Shown: piece by piece, positions 1-13,700 of the stretch | How the letters are laid out: each line of letters begins with the position of its first letter | How positions within the stretch are numbered: the stretch's first letter is position 1 | Origin: Lamellibrachia columna | Taxonomy: Eukaryota > Annelida > Polychaeta > Sabellida > Siboglinidae | Length of the DNA: 64,000 bases | Assembly (NCBI GenBank): GCA_963662155.1 | Contig: OY759263.1 | Span: 43,726,469 to 43,790,468 of the forward strand | Reading direction: 5' to 3' | Notes under the pieces: generated by a model | Told to the model about the DNA's origin: nothing | The model's input: the letters and a program-made list of their open reading frames with translations, nothing else | The model's database searches: none | Position numbers and translations under genes: made by a program

Positions 1-59
1 AATGGCTAGAGCAGTGCCCACTTAGAGCATTGCCCACTTAGACTGAAGGTGTGGGAACG

Positions 60-260
60 ATACTCGCTGGATACCGTTAGGATCTTGACAATCTCTGGAT
101 ATTGTTAGGACCTTGGACAATCTATGGATACCGTTAGGACCTTGAACAGTCTATGGATATCATTAGGATCCTGGACAATCTTTGGATACTGTTGGGATCT
201 TGGATAATCTCTGGATATCGTTAGGATCCTGGACAATCTGTGGATATCGTTAGGATCTTG
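60..260. repeat. Degenerate ~30-bp tandem repeat
   Basis: About seven imperfect units, each with a 'ggatatcgttaggatc' core followed by 'ttggacaatct'. It lies upstream of Notch-ligand-like gene 1. No coding signal is seen in it. Confidence 0.8.
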
Positions 261-382
261 GAAAAACTTCTAGCCTTCTTTGTATTGGCTACCCAACGTT
301 GTAGCCGAGCACCTCTTGCTGTAGTATTGCCGAGCAAATCAATTAGCGTTCGTCCAATGGATCCGGGTTTAGGAACAAGCAT

Positions 383-676
383 CGTCTATGCACTGTCTAT
401 GCATCGTCTATGCACCGTCTATGCACCGTCTATGCACCGTCTATGCATCGTGTATGCATCGTCTATGCACCGTCTATGCACCGTCTATGCACCGTCTATG
501 CATCGTCTATGCATCGTCTATGCACCGTCTATGCACCGTCTATGCACCGTCTATGCACCGTCTATGCATCGTCTATGCATCGTCTATGCATCGTCTATGC
601 ATCGTCTATGCATCGTCTATGCATCGACTATGCACCGTCTATGCATCGTCTATGCACCGACTATGCACCGCCTATG
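383..676. repeat. 11-bp minisatellite (cgtctatgcac/t)
   Basis: About 26 copies of an 11-bp unit alternating between 'atgcacc' and 'atgcatc' variants. Because 11 is not a multiple of 3 and the unit has no stop, frames stay open in all three phases. These are not genes. The array sits about 400 bp upstream of the gene 1 start codon. Confidence 0.95.
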
Positions 677-975
677 CTCTCATTTGAGTTATAAATACGA
701 TGGAGAATAATGCAAAATATAACTCCTCAAAAAAACCTACGCCGATAAATTTATTCGTTACTTATTATAAACGCGTCCAATTGTCATGCAATATAGTTAA
801 TTATTCCAACATATAATAACAGTTGTTTCATATTGTTGATACGTATTGCGGTGACAATGCAATAAAACAATCTAAATCATATCCCCAAAAAACAAGTATT
901 TAATCTGAGATTTCTGGCGATCTAGATGTCATCTGTGTAGTTTGTACTTTTCATACCGTTGTATGTCATTATTCA
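677..975. other. AT-rich upstream region of gene 1
   Basis: Low-complexity AT-rich sequence between the 11-bp array and the inferred 5' UTR exon of gene 1. By comparison with gene 2 it is probably a 5' UTR intron. No other feature seen. Confidence 0.4.
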
Positions 976-981
976 TTTTAG

Positions 982-1070
982 GAAACGGAAGTCGCTATCT
1001 AACACGTATCTAATGTCAACGGAACTGTAATCTTGAAGTTGACGCCATTACTCCAGTACAACACACCAAC
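982..1070 (+). other. 5' UTR segment of gene 1 with a conserved splice acceptor
   Basis: A polypyrimidine-AG at about 977-981 is followed by 'gaaacggaagtcgc'. The same arrangement ('ttttttag' then 'gaaattgaagtcgc') occurs at about the same distance before the gene 2 start codon. Conservation between the paralogs suggests a spliced 5' UTR exon that continues into coding exon 1. Any upstream exon is unidentified or lies outside the window. Confidence 0.55.
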
Positions 1071-1115
1071 ATGTCAGAGTGGACGGCGTTGCCCGCAATC
1101 GTCGCCATTATACAG
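1071..1115 (+). CDS. Gene 1 exon 1: signal peptide start
   Basis: Encodes [15 protein letters not shown], a short hydrophobic leader, then a gtaagt donor in phase 0. Gene 2 exon 1 is also 45 bp and ends with the same Gln codon, which supports this ATG as the start. Confidence 0.8.
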
Positions 1116-1337
1116 GTAAGTTATGAAAGTACATGTTCTACTGCAATAATTGAGAAACCATCGACTGCAATGACAAATACCGGCTTTACGTAAAGATATA
1201 TTATCTAAGTAATTACCAAGAACTATATATTTCACCGAACTTCTACACACGCACACGAACACGAACACGAACACGAACACACACACACACACACACAAAC
1301 GCACGCACGCACACACAAACACGCACGCACGCCCGCA

Positions 1338-1382
<45 letters not shown>

Positions 1383-1618
1383 CGTGACATTGATCGTGTT
1401 TATTTGGTGAATGGTTTAGGTGTTTGACCTTGTGAAGGGCGGCGCCATTTTGGAAGTGCAGATGGTTTCCTATAGCAACCCTGACGGCACGGATTGGAAT
1501 GACAAATATTGTGACTCTAGTGCATTGGGGAAAAGGTGGAAATGTGACGTAAAGTTCACTTTCTGTTTCGACAAATCCACGGGGTAAGTACACGCACACA
1601 CAGCCAAACAACCACATA

Positions 1619-1649
<31 letters not shown>

Positions 1650-4600
1650 CCGCACGCACAGCGGCTATAGAACATTGGCCCCTCATACTGAAGGCTTGGT
1701 GACAATGCTCTGCTTACCGTTAGGATATTAGACACTCTTCTATCCTTACTTGATTGTGTAGCCGGACCGTGCATGCACAACAGCGTTTGTGCAATGGATC
1801 CTACCCCTGTTCAAAACACTACTGAAGCGCTTTGAAGGGGCCAGTGTTTTAAGAGTCACGCGGCAGCTCTACAAGTATGAACATTTTCTGGAAGACTTAA
1901 CAGCGCTTTCATTTATTCAACCGTCTTCTCTTGCGAAGTAGTGGCCAGGATTGACTGAGACAAATCATGAATGCTTCTGCAGTGACTCATGAGACACCCT
2001 GTGTGGGAGCTTTTACTTCCCCTGGCATAGAGAGTGATTAGACACCAGGTAGACGGGATCAACAGCTCTTAGTGTCTCTTCCAAAAGACACAAGGCAACG
2101 TGGGGTGAACGAAATTGCCCAAGCTTTGAAACATCAGCAGGTCGACTCGAACACTGGTCCTTCCCGATCGGCAGTCCGACTCTGTAACCGCCGAGCCACC
2201 AAGGTCGACTCGAACCCTGGTCCTCCCCGATTGGCAGTCCGACTCTGTAACCGCCGAGCCACACCGCGCAAACCACCAAAATTATTCATTGAATGTAAAG
2301 CAAAAACACGTGAAGTGTTACTCTGATAGCGATGCAATAGCAGTAGCTTCCCATTGTGCGCCGTGAAGTGTTACTCTGATAGCGATGCAATAGCAGTAGC
2401 TTCCCATTGTGCGCCGTGAAGTGTTACTCTGATAGCGATGCAATAGCAGTAGCTTCCCATTGTGCGCCGTGAAGTGTTACTCTGATAGCGATGCAATAGC
2501 AGTAGCTTCCCATTGTGCGCCGTGTGGTCCAGAATATTCAGATGTATTATTTGTTGCATCAGGAGCTGGGAGCCAGACATGTGTACCTACAAGAAAGCGG
2601 TCACGGGCGAATATACAAACCAGAACGACGTTACATTCGGCTCCAGGATGGCAACCGTTGATAATCCGATAAAGCTGACTTTTGGCTGGTGGCCGGTATG
2701 TGACAACATGGCATTATCAATTATAAAATTCTTTATATTGTTTAGTAAATAAATCGTAACACACACAATAATATTTAAAATAAATAAATATTTAAAAATA
2801 AATAATTTCAGACCTTATGTTTTCAACGCAGTGTACTAAATTATCAATGCCGTGTACTAAATATCAATGCTGTGTACTAAATATCAACGCACTGTGCTAA
2901 ATATCAATGCCGTGTACTATATATCAACGCAGTGTACTAAATAATTAGTTGATCAAAGCAAGCGGTTTTTCTTCAAAACATTTTGTTCGTTCATACGATA
3001 CGCCCCCTTTCTATTTACTGTTTGTTCCCATCTATTCCCGTCTATTCCCGTACGCCCACCGCCACCCCTTGCTCTGTCACAAACAACTCAGTAAGTCATT
3101 GCGTTAGCCGCTGAATCCAAAATCCTAAGAAAACACAAAGTAACCGTTTTGTACACGTGATCAATATGTTTTTACGTTAAAAATTTCCCTATCACACATC
3201 GGCCAATTTTCGTGATCTTTCTATTTCTATCCTCCATTCCTCCCCTATCCATTCCCCCGTCTGTCGCTTTATCCCCTCCTCCCAGTACCTCACCATCCCT
3301 TTCGCTTCGTTCCATCCCTCATTCAAAAGTTTCCCCGCTGCCACCACACGGCCATCACCAACACTACGACCTCTCTGCCACCAGGGCGCCGTCCGCTTCA
3401 AGGTGAAGGTCGTGGATGACGACAGCTTCAACAACGACGACCTCGTCGACCTGATGCATGTGCTGTGGACGTTGACTCCACAGCGCAGCACCGACCGGGC
3501 CACCTGGTCCAGGCGACGGATCAACGGCATCAGGCAAATCAAACCAACCAGGTATCTTCCATTTCCTCCTTGTAAGTGCATACTCCCAGCGTGGAACACT
3601 GACTCACTGGGGTGGCTACGCACAACGTGAGTGTCGTACAGGTGGAAATCAGGGTAACATTTGTGCTGAATGTACATTTACTGTGAACAACATTGATAGA
3701 AACGAGGAACACCATTTGCAATATAATATTTGCTATAAGCCTTTCGGGGTTTCTAGGGAGTTGTAATTTAATCAAATAATGAATGAAATTAGAAATTACT
3801 TGAATAAATGATATCATTATTACAAATGTTTTTTTAACATAACCATGTTTTTCAAATTGAATTTAGCTATAGTAGAATCGGCTTACAACTGTCGCTTTCT
3901 GCAACATTCAATACTTTTGCGTTGTTTCATTGTGACATAATCACGCATTTCAACAGGTACCCTGCCCAAACAATTGCACTGTGAAGCTGAGTTGGCTATG
4001 AAGACGTGTCTTGCAATGATATAATATTATTATATATAAATTACATAAAATGTACAAGAACCATGTTTAATTGTTATGTTATGTCGTTGTCACTGAGCTG
4101 TGCTTGCAGTTTGATGCTGAATCTACGTGTGTTCTGCGAGCAGAACTACTACACTAGTCGGTGCAACCAGTACTGCCAGGCGTCGAACGGTCCGAGCCAC
4201 TACTACACGTGTGACGTAGTCACTGGAGCCAAGGTTTGCTGGCCGGGTAAGGTTTTTTGAAAATAAATGCGTTTCCACCAGTATCTCGTACTGATGATGA
4301 CTTTTGCGCATCACTGTTCATAATATCATGCTTAACGATTCTGGATTGTTGCGCCAAAGACCTCGAGTTCCTGAGTATTTAAGCGCTATAGGAGTTTTAC
4401 AATAATAGTAATAATCTGTCTGTCTGTCTGTGCGTCTGTCTGTCTGTCTGTGCGTCTGTCTGTCTGTGCGTCTGTCTGTCTGTGCGTCTGTCTGTCTGTG
4501 CGTCTGTCTGTCTGTCTGTGCGTCTGTCTGTCTGTCTGTGCGTCTGTCTGTCTGTCTGTGCGTCTGTCTGTCTGTCTGTGCGTCTGTCTGTGCGTCCGTC

Positions 4601-4662
4601 TGTCTGTGTGTCTGTCTGTCTGTGCGTCTGTCTGTCTGTCTGTATCTCTCTCTCTCTCTCTC

Positions 4663-4717
<55 letters not shown>

Positions 4718-7700
4718 CGCTCGCTCTCTCGTATCGTCTCGTCGGGGCCTAAATTTAATCACGTTTCTCTGACGCAGGCTGGGAAGGTAGCGATTGTGAC
4801 GTCATCTCGGACGATTGCATTGCAAATAAATGCATCAATGGCGCCACATGTGAGGACAGCAATCGTCAGTACACGTGTAAATGCAACGTGGGCTTCACAG
4901 GTAAACTTCGATGAGGCGAGAAAATATAATCCCTCTTTTGAGAAATGTTCTATTATGCTAGAGTATTTAGTGTGTTGGTCAAGAAGACTTTCATCTATGT
5001 GTAACCCGCCCTCCTGATATATGTGTCAAACTTGTTTTTAAACATATTCACGCTGCTAGCAGTTATACAATCTGTAGATAATATCCAATCTACACTGATT
5101 CTTTACTAATGTTGCTTCATGTCATCTAGTTCTATTATATTCCTTGAGTGAGTTCTATCAACATAGTGCTATCAATATTTTCATAATCATTCAGTATCTT
5201 AGAAACTTCAATTTGATCTCCTCTTAACCTCATTGTCTCTGGGGTTGTTAAACCACATTCTTTTAGTCGTTCTTCAAAACTAAGGTGTCTCAGTTCTGGA
5301 ATCATTTTAATTGCTCTTCTGTGCATTCGTTCAAGCGTAGATATATAGAAAGGTTAACAATGATAAACAACATTTACAAAAAAGATCTTAGGCAAAGTAG
5401 TCAAATGATCTGGAAAATGGCAGATGTTATTCAATTTTGGGAAATGTAAATGTCTACACACAGGGCAGGGGAACTTGGGTGTAAACTATAAAATAGAAGA
5501 TATTACTCTAGGTACTACCGTAAAAAAAGACTTATGAGTAACAATAAGTGCTGATTTGACAGTTTCAGAGCAGTGTGGTATTGCACCTTCAAAGGGTAAT
5601 CAAATTCTTGGTACCCCATTCAAAACTGATTCCCAGTTTGAAACCTTCCCATCTACTACAACACTACTGTCAGTCAGTAATTTTTTCTATTCAGTCGATT
5701 ACGCTATCCCCTATACCACGAACTTTTAATTTAGGTAATAACCTTTGATGTGGCACTTTATCGAAAGTTTTCTGAAAATCTAAGTAGATAATATCTACTG
5801 ATGATCCCTCGTCTATCCAATTAGTGATTTCATAACATAACATATTTGTTAAGCATGGCCTCGCTTTTACGAAACCATGTTGAGATGGATTTAATAATTT
5901 ATGCCTAACAAGGAAGTCCACCATAAGGTCTTTTATTAACCTTTCTAATAATTTACAAATCACTGAAGTTAAACTCACTGGTCTGTAATTCTCTGTCTCG
6001 TATGGAAAAAACGTGTGGAAAAAGCATAGATGTAGATTGAACATAAGCAGCTACTCTTTCTTCAAGAGAACGTCAAATTATTCGAAAAACTACATGCTTA
6101 TTGTATGTTACAAATTATTGGTCAAGTGATGGAGAAGAAACTGGACAACAACTACTGTTATTGTCTTTATGCACCGTTACTTAACAAAAACACGCGAGAA
6201 AAACAGGCTATTCGCTTGACTAGAAAACATAACACTAAGCTCGCACCAGGCTTATCAAGCAAACATGGACAATTTAAGCCAAACTGGATAATCCTAGCAC
6301 CTAACGTATTGATTGTAGGACGACACTGCGAGACGAACATCGACGACTGTGCCGCTGCCCCGTGTCTCAACGGCGGCCGATGTGTCGACGAAGTCGCCGG
6401 CTACAGCTGCCTCTGTCAACCGGAGTACGTCGGCGACAGATGTTCCCACCACGTGTGTGACAGTGACCAGTCGCCGTGTCTGAACGGCGGCACTTGTTAC
6501 GTCGAGGACAACAAGGCCAGGTGTCGTTGTTCGTCCGCGTTCACAGGAGACGTATGTGCGCATGACAAGTGTGTTGGCGTCATGTGTTTGAACCAAGGCA
6601 CATGCAACAACGGAGTTTGCATTTGTCGACTGGGTGAGTTTCGCCATGATAGCATAGATACAGGCAAAACATGCATACTGTAACTGGTTAGTGTAATATA
6701 GGTGCATGCAATACATGCACACTGTAACTAATTAGTGCAGTGTGCATTACACACACGTTTCCCAACGATTAGTTTCATTCATCTTGCTGGTTATACATCC
6801 ACTTTCTCGTTGCTTTTATGACATCGAAGACGTTAAACGAGAACATTTATCTAAGCTACGCCAGTGATGTAATTACGTGTTGGATTACCTTTCTCTGTTG
6901 CAGGCTGGGAAGGTACCGATTGTGGCGTCATCTCGGACGACTGCATTGCAAATAAATGTATCAATGGCGCCACCTGTCGGGACGGTCATCGCCAGTACAC
7001 GTGTAGTTGCGGCGAAGGATTCACAGGTAAAACTGAGGCGAATAAATAGACTATGTATGTTGAAATATAGGAGGACCTGCATTAGTGTGTCGACCGGGCC
7101 GCGATGGCCATAGGCAGAGGGTCATAATATGAAAGACGTCACCACTGGTGCGGGAAACTGTTCAACATTGCTGATTCCAAAATGCAGTGTGCAGACATAC
7201 ACATATTCATGGAAGTAACCATTAAAAAAAATTAAGACAGTTCAATAGTTATGCACACATTGGCTATAGACACTGATCTCGGTTGATGGGTCAAGCCAAT
7301 ACAGGGGCCGAGTTGGCAGGCTCACCACCAGCCTACTTGACGTGTTGCACTCAGACCTTAAAGAGAAGGGGCAAGACTACGGTCGGGCAGAGAACTTGTG
7401 AGGCTCAGAGAGATGGCGACTCACCGGACGAGATGCCGCGGACTAAGGGTGGACTGTCCCCCACTATTTATGTCGCAGGAACAGTAATCATTCACTCATC
7501 CAAAGATCTTGAGGTGAATCAGCTATTTTCACACTGCTTCGGTTCAAAGCAATCACCCTATGCGTACACAGCCCCGACCATCTGACTCCTCTGTGGCGTC
7601 ACAACTGTGTTGTCACAACTGTGTTGTCACAATTGTGTCGTTACAACTGTGGTGTCACAACTGTGTTGTCCCAACTGTGTTGTCACAACTGTGTCGTCAC

Positions 7701-10700
7701 AACTGTGTCGTTACAACTGTGGCGTCACAACTGTGTTGTCACAACTGTGTCGTTACAACCGTGTCGTCACAACTGTGTCGTCACAACTGTGTCGTCACAA
7801 CCGTGTCGTCACAACTGTGTCGTCACAACTGTGTCGCTACAACTGTGTCGTCACAACTGTGTCGTTACAACTGTGTCGTCACAACTGTGTCGTCACAACC
7901 GTGTCGTTACAACCGTGTCGTCACAACCGTGTCGTTACAACTGTGTCGTCACAAACGTGTCGCTACAACTGTGTCGTCACAACTGTGGCGTCACAACCGT
8001 GTCGTTACAACTGTGTCGTCACAACCGTGTCGTCACAAATGTGTCGTCACAACCGTGTCGCTACAACTGTGTCGTCACAACCGTGTCCTTACAACTGTGT
8101 CGTCACAACCGTGTGGCTACAAATGTGTCGTCACAACCGTGTCGTCACAACCGTGTCGCTACAACTGTGTCGTCACAACTGTGTCGCTACAACTGTGTCG
8201 TCACAACCGTGTCGTCACAACTGTGTCGCTACAACTGTGTCGTCACAACTGTGTCGTTACAACTGTGTCGTCACAAACGTGTCGCTACAACTGTGTCGTC
8301 ACAACTGTGTCGTCACAACCGTGTCGTTACAACTGTGTCGTCACAAACGTGTCGCTACAACTGTGTCGTCACATCTGTGTCGTCACAACTGTGTCGTCAC
8401 AACCGTGTCGTCACAACTGTGTCGTCACAACCGTGTCGTCACAAATGTGTCGTCACAACCGTGTCGCTACAAATGTGTCGTCACAACCGTGTCCTTACAA
8501 CTGTGTCGTCACAACCGTGTCCTTACAACTGTGTCGTCACAACCGTGTGGCTACAACTGTGTCGTCACAACCGTGTCGTCACAACCGTGTCGCTACAACT
8601 GTGTCGTCACAACTGTGTCGCTACAACTGTGTCGTCACAACCGTGTCGTCACAACTGTGTCGTCACAACTGTGTCGTCACAACCGTGTCGTCACAACCGT
8701 GTCGTCACAACTGTGTCGTCACAACTGTGTCGTCACAACCGCGGTCAACCATAGTGAATTGGAGGCTTATCTTTCAAGACAAAACATTAGCTTCGCTTCG
8801 CATCCATTGATAACATTTTACTATAAATGATATGTCGATATCTTTTCAATTTTAATAGTTCTTACTGAGTGCCAAATAATACCAATTCACTTTGGGAACG
8901 TTCATTTACTTATCATCTTTCTGTAGCTATTGATACACCCGGTGATTATGATTAATACAGTGTTTAATCCTTCAATGCGCCACCGGACTTCAACAACAAC
9001 GGCGACCTTCGCCTGAGGTTCCTGTTTTCACATCTCTTTAGCAAGATGAGTTTTCTTAATTTAATCCATTAATTTTTCGTTGTAAGAAATATGAGTTACA
9101 AGGGGCCTGTCTTAAAAACACCATGTTCAATAGCTTCTTCCAGTTGATACAATTTGGTATTATATGAAGACCCTAGTATAGGTCTGTAACGTTGGAAATT
9201 CCCCATCTGAGCACCATAATGAGGATGAAAACGCGATCGACACAGAGGTTGATCGACACAGAGGCATGCAATACTTCAGTGCAAGAATCGGTCGTGTAAA
9301 CACCCTCGTGAAACATATTAGCGACGCCAATTTGTGGCTACGATTATGTCTGTGCAAAGGAGTTGGCTGCAACTCCAACAACAGTTGCCCGCTACAGCTG
9401 AAGTCAGGATTGGCGCGAGTCAATAGGTCGCACTCACATAATTTAACAGCGCATTGTCATACGACATGGTGCCGCGCAACCGATTCTTGCACAAATTGCT
9501 TGTGTAAAACCGGCCATTTTGAACGCAGGACGACATTGCGAGACGAACATCGACGACTGTGCCGCTGCCCCGTGTCTCAACGGTGGCCGATGTGTCGACA
9601 AAGTCGCCGGCTATAGCTGCGTCTGTCAGCCGGAGTACGTCGGCGACAGATGTTCCCACCACGTGTGCGATAAAGATACATCGCCGTGTCTGAACGGAGG
9701 CACGTGCTACATCGAAGACCATGTTCCTCTGTGTCTCTGTCCAGCGGCCTTCTCGGGAGACATCTGCGAAACAAACAAATGCCTCGACGTAACGTGCGAG
9801 AACTTAGGCATGTGCGAGAACGGGATTTGCTTATGCCAACTGGGTGAGATACGCACGTGCGTTTATGTTATCTCTGAATTGGTGATCATCTGCACTGTAA
9901 TAGATATTGCAAATAAAAATGACGCATATCTCAAATATCGCCCATTCATAGTGTCGCCGCCCATGTGGTTTTGAGCTAATTGTTAGATGTGTGATATTTC
10001 GCAATTTATGAAAACTATCCGTAGTAATTGCAACGATAGTGCTCTGAGTAGTGATATTATTGATTTTTCTATTGTTGTTACAAGTAACAATTATCTTACT
10101 GATATCTTGTTTTGGATGGAATCAAGTAAGCTAAAGCTTAATCCAAATAAAACAGATCTAATAATTATTGGCACTAAACAACAACGAAATAGGGTCAACA
10201 ACCAAGTTCCAGTTAAACTGCTTGGCAGTGATACATTCCCATCATATACTGTTCGAAATCTAGGTGTTGTCTTTGATAGTGACTTCAACTTTCGCCAGCA
10301 TATTTCTCAAGTATGTAAATCCTGTTTCTATCATATACGTGATCTCCGTCTAATTCGGCGTCACATATTTATATCTACTGCTAACCAATATCAACGGCAT
10401 TAATTAGTAGCCGCCTTGACTATTGTCATTCACTACTAAATAACATTGCAAAAAGAGACTTGGCTAAACTCCAACGAGTACAAAATTATCTGACAAAATT
10501 AAACATTTACACTGGCTTCCTGTTTCTTATCGAATTAATTTTAAGCTGTCCACTCTTTCTAATATCTATAGGCAGCTCAGATCATCAATTTCACAACTTA
10601 TTGTGCCTAAAACAAAACTTAACTTGCGCCTAGGGTCTGGAATGAACTCCCCATCACTTTGAAAACATCTCAAACTATAGCTATTTTCCGAAAAAAACTC

Positions 10701-13700
10701 AAGACATATTTATTCCAAATTGCATTTCCACCATAAATCTTCTGTTGTCCCTCGTTCCGATAATGACTTTTGCGCGTCCATGTTCACGATTATGCTTAAT
10801 GATTCTGTTTTGTTGCGCCTCTGAGCTCAGGTTCCCGAGGATATAGGCGCCATAGAAGTTAATTATTATTATTATTAAGTTTCTGGTTGTGATAAAATTT
10901 TATTTTTATATGTTTATCTCCGAAAGGAATATTTTGCACAGTATAGGTTCACCGAAAAGTGTGTAAAAATGTAGATGAGAATTTCTCTGATCGACCGCCT
11001 GGTGAATCTCTGATCCCTGTTGCAGGCTGGGAAGGTGCCCATTGTGACGTCATTTCGGACGACTGCATTGCAAACAAATGTACCAATGGCGCCACCTGTG
11101 AGGACGGCCATCGCCAGTACACGTGTATTTGCGTTGTAGGTTTCACAGGTAAATGTTTTTGAGTAAATACCTTCTGTTGAAGTGTTCAAAGAACTGTAAA
11201 AAGAGAAACAGAGAACGGCATAATAAAATCATTGCCGAATTTTAATGTCGTCTTTTGTACATCGATCTTATTAGTAATAAAATAACGGTTAGGAACTAAA
11301 TTCAAAAGGGTAAAACCCTTATACCGGACTGTTTGTCCTAAGATCTGACTTCATTATCGCAGGACGTTACTGCGAGACGAACATCGACGACTGTGCCGCT
11401 GTCCCGTGTCTCAACGGCGGCCGATGTGTCGACAAAGTCGCCGGCTACAGCTGCCTCTGTCAACCGGAGTACGTCGGCGACAACTGTTCTCACCACGTGT
11501 GTGACAGAGACAGGTCGCCGTGTCTAAACGGAGGCTCCTGCTACGTCCAGGATGACAAGGCAGTGTGTATGTGTTCTCCCGCGTTCTCGGGGGATGTCTG
11601 TCAACGAGACAAATGTCTACACGTCGCCTGCTTCAACGACGGGATGTGCGAGAACGGGATTTGCATTTGTCAACAGGGTAAGAATGAATAAACGTACGCA
11701 TTGTGTACAGTGGTGTTCATTGCAGTGCTAACTGTAATGATAACGAGAGGGGGAGAGAGAGGGCGGAGAGAAAGTTGGCTACAACGTTCGCCGTCTATGA
11801 CGTAATCATTCGCTATTAATTCTACCTGATGCCAAAGTTTACATAATACACTGAACACAGCGTTTTCACACCAGTTACCTACCTTGCGGGAATACATGAT
11901 ATAGTGGGCTAATCACACAAACATTTATAAACAAACCATAATGAATGTATGGTAACCCAATACATAATGGGTAAAGGTGCCATATATACACGCATATAAC
12001 GAAAACTGCCAACTATTAACACATGACACAGAAAGGCAGGACCAAACTGCCACACAAATGTACTTCGAAAAGTACCCGCACTAAAAACCCTGCGTACACT
12101 ACTGAACATTCAGTGGAGGAAAAAGCATAATGCAAAACCTCGTGTACCAAACTACTAGAGGGAAAAGCGTCAAAAATAACTTTGTGAACTACCTTTCTAT
12201 GACTAATGTTTCGCAATGTACCTAGTACTACCTACACGTTGTGCACAAGCTGATCTACTGGACCCCCACCGTTAACACGCTATTAGGGAGGGTGGGTGGG
12301 ATTTTTGAGCAGAGCGTAAACGCAACGTTGCTTACTGTACAAGACAGAAGTGGCAACTGAATTTGAAATACTTCTCGTCCAGCACAAAGTTGCCCTCCGC
12401 CAATCACCTGTCATCACGGGCCACGTGCAAACACTGGACGGTACCTTTGCGCCACCTTGTGATTACCGGTCGGGCAGCTTTGAATGGACCTGTCAAATTT
12501 AATAATAGAGGGGGCACCACCAAATACCCCTCTCTAAGCTTCACATGTATAGTTATCTGCTCGGCGGACAGCGACTTGCTCGCAAAAAGATATTTCGTCT
12601 TTTGGACAAAATTGCATTTCGCATGCCTGTGTCTTATGTCATTGAATTTAATACCCCTACTTAATCTGACTGCCTGGTCTTAATGATATCATAAACTGGT
12701 GTGGAGCCTGAGCTAGTTTCTGTCAGATTAAGTAGTGATATTAAATTCAATGACATAAGACGCAGGCATGCGAATACAAGTTTTCGTCCATCAGTATGAT
12801 GCGCCTGCAATCGTTGCTGTTTCATGGTATGTCACAAATTCCGTATTTCAACTTCTATGCGGTTATACATACCTGTTCGATATATTTGTCTGATACGTTC
12901 TTATCGGAACAGCATATTGAGTTGTGGCTTTACGTGATGCAGGCTGGGAAGGCATTAATTGTGACGTCATCTCGGACGACTGCATTGACAACGCTTGCAC
13001 CAATGGCGCCACCTGTCGGGACGGCCGGCGTCAGTATACTTGCGAATGTCCCGTAGGATTCACAGGCAAGTGTGTTTGATGTGATTATATAAATGTGGCT
13101 TAATGGAATGCATAAACGCATACCAAAATGCACAGCTTCATTCATTGTAATTTTGCGGAGATAATATACACGAGAAATCGCTTGGCAAACTAGAAATTGA
13201 ACGTGTTAATTCGGCACTTAAACTGGTGAAAACCGTAGTGCAGAGCACCATGCACCAGGAGCACCATGCATCAGGATCGGCTCGATGCGTTGGCGCTACT
13301 TCATGTACACAAGGATATCAAACTCGACATCCGAGCAAGTATTGACAAGTACAGCGGAAGCACCCAAGAAGGATGCTTTTCATTAATCCTCCGAGCGCTC
13401 ATTAGACTGCTACTACTACTACTACCCCCTTGCATGGGTGGCTGCTCCCCCCCTCGTTGGTCACATCCTAGATCCACCCCTGAAACATAGCTGTTATTCA
13501 TAAAATTCAACGTGTTGCTTACAGGACGACATTGCGAGACGAACATCGACGACTGTGCAGCCGCACCCTGTCTCAACGACGGCCGATGTGTCGACGAGGT
13601 CGATGCGTACAGATGCGTCTGTCGGTCAGAGTACGTCGGCGTCCACTGTGCTCGTCACGTGTGTGACAGCCACCAGTCGAGATGCCAGAACGGCGGCATA

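Noticed and set aside
2137..2272. Functional tRNA genes
   Set aside because: A- and B-box-like motifs are present, but I could not form a good acceptor stem and cloverleaf. Tandem SINE heads fit better.
3192..3677. 161-codon minus-strand frame overlapping gene 1 exon 4
   Set aside because: Antisense shadow of a well-supported exon.
7560..8830. Three overlapping frames of 377-416 codons
   Set aside because: Products of a 14-bp tandem repeat whose unit lacks stops. All three phases are open with the same residues, so not a gene.
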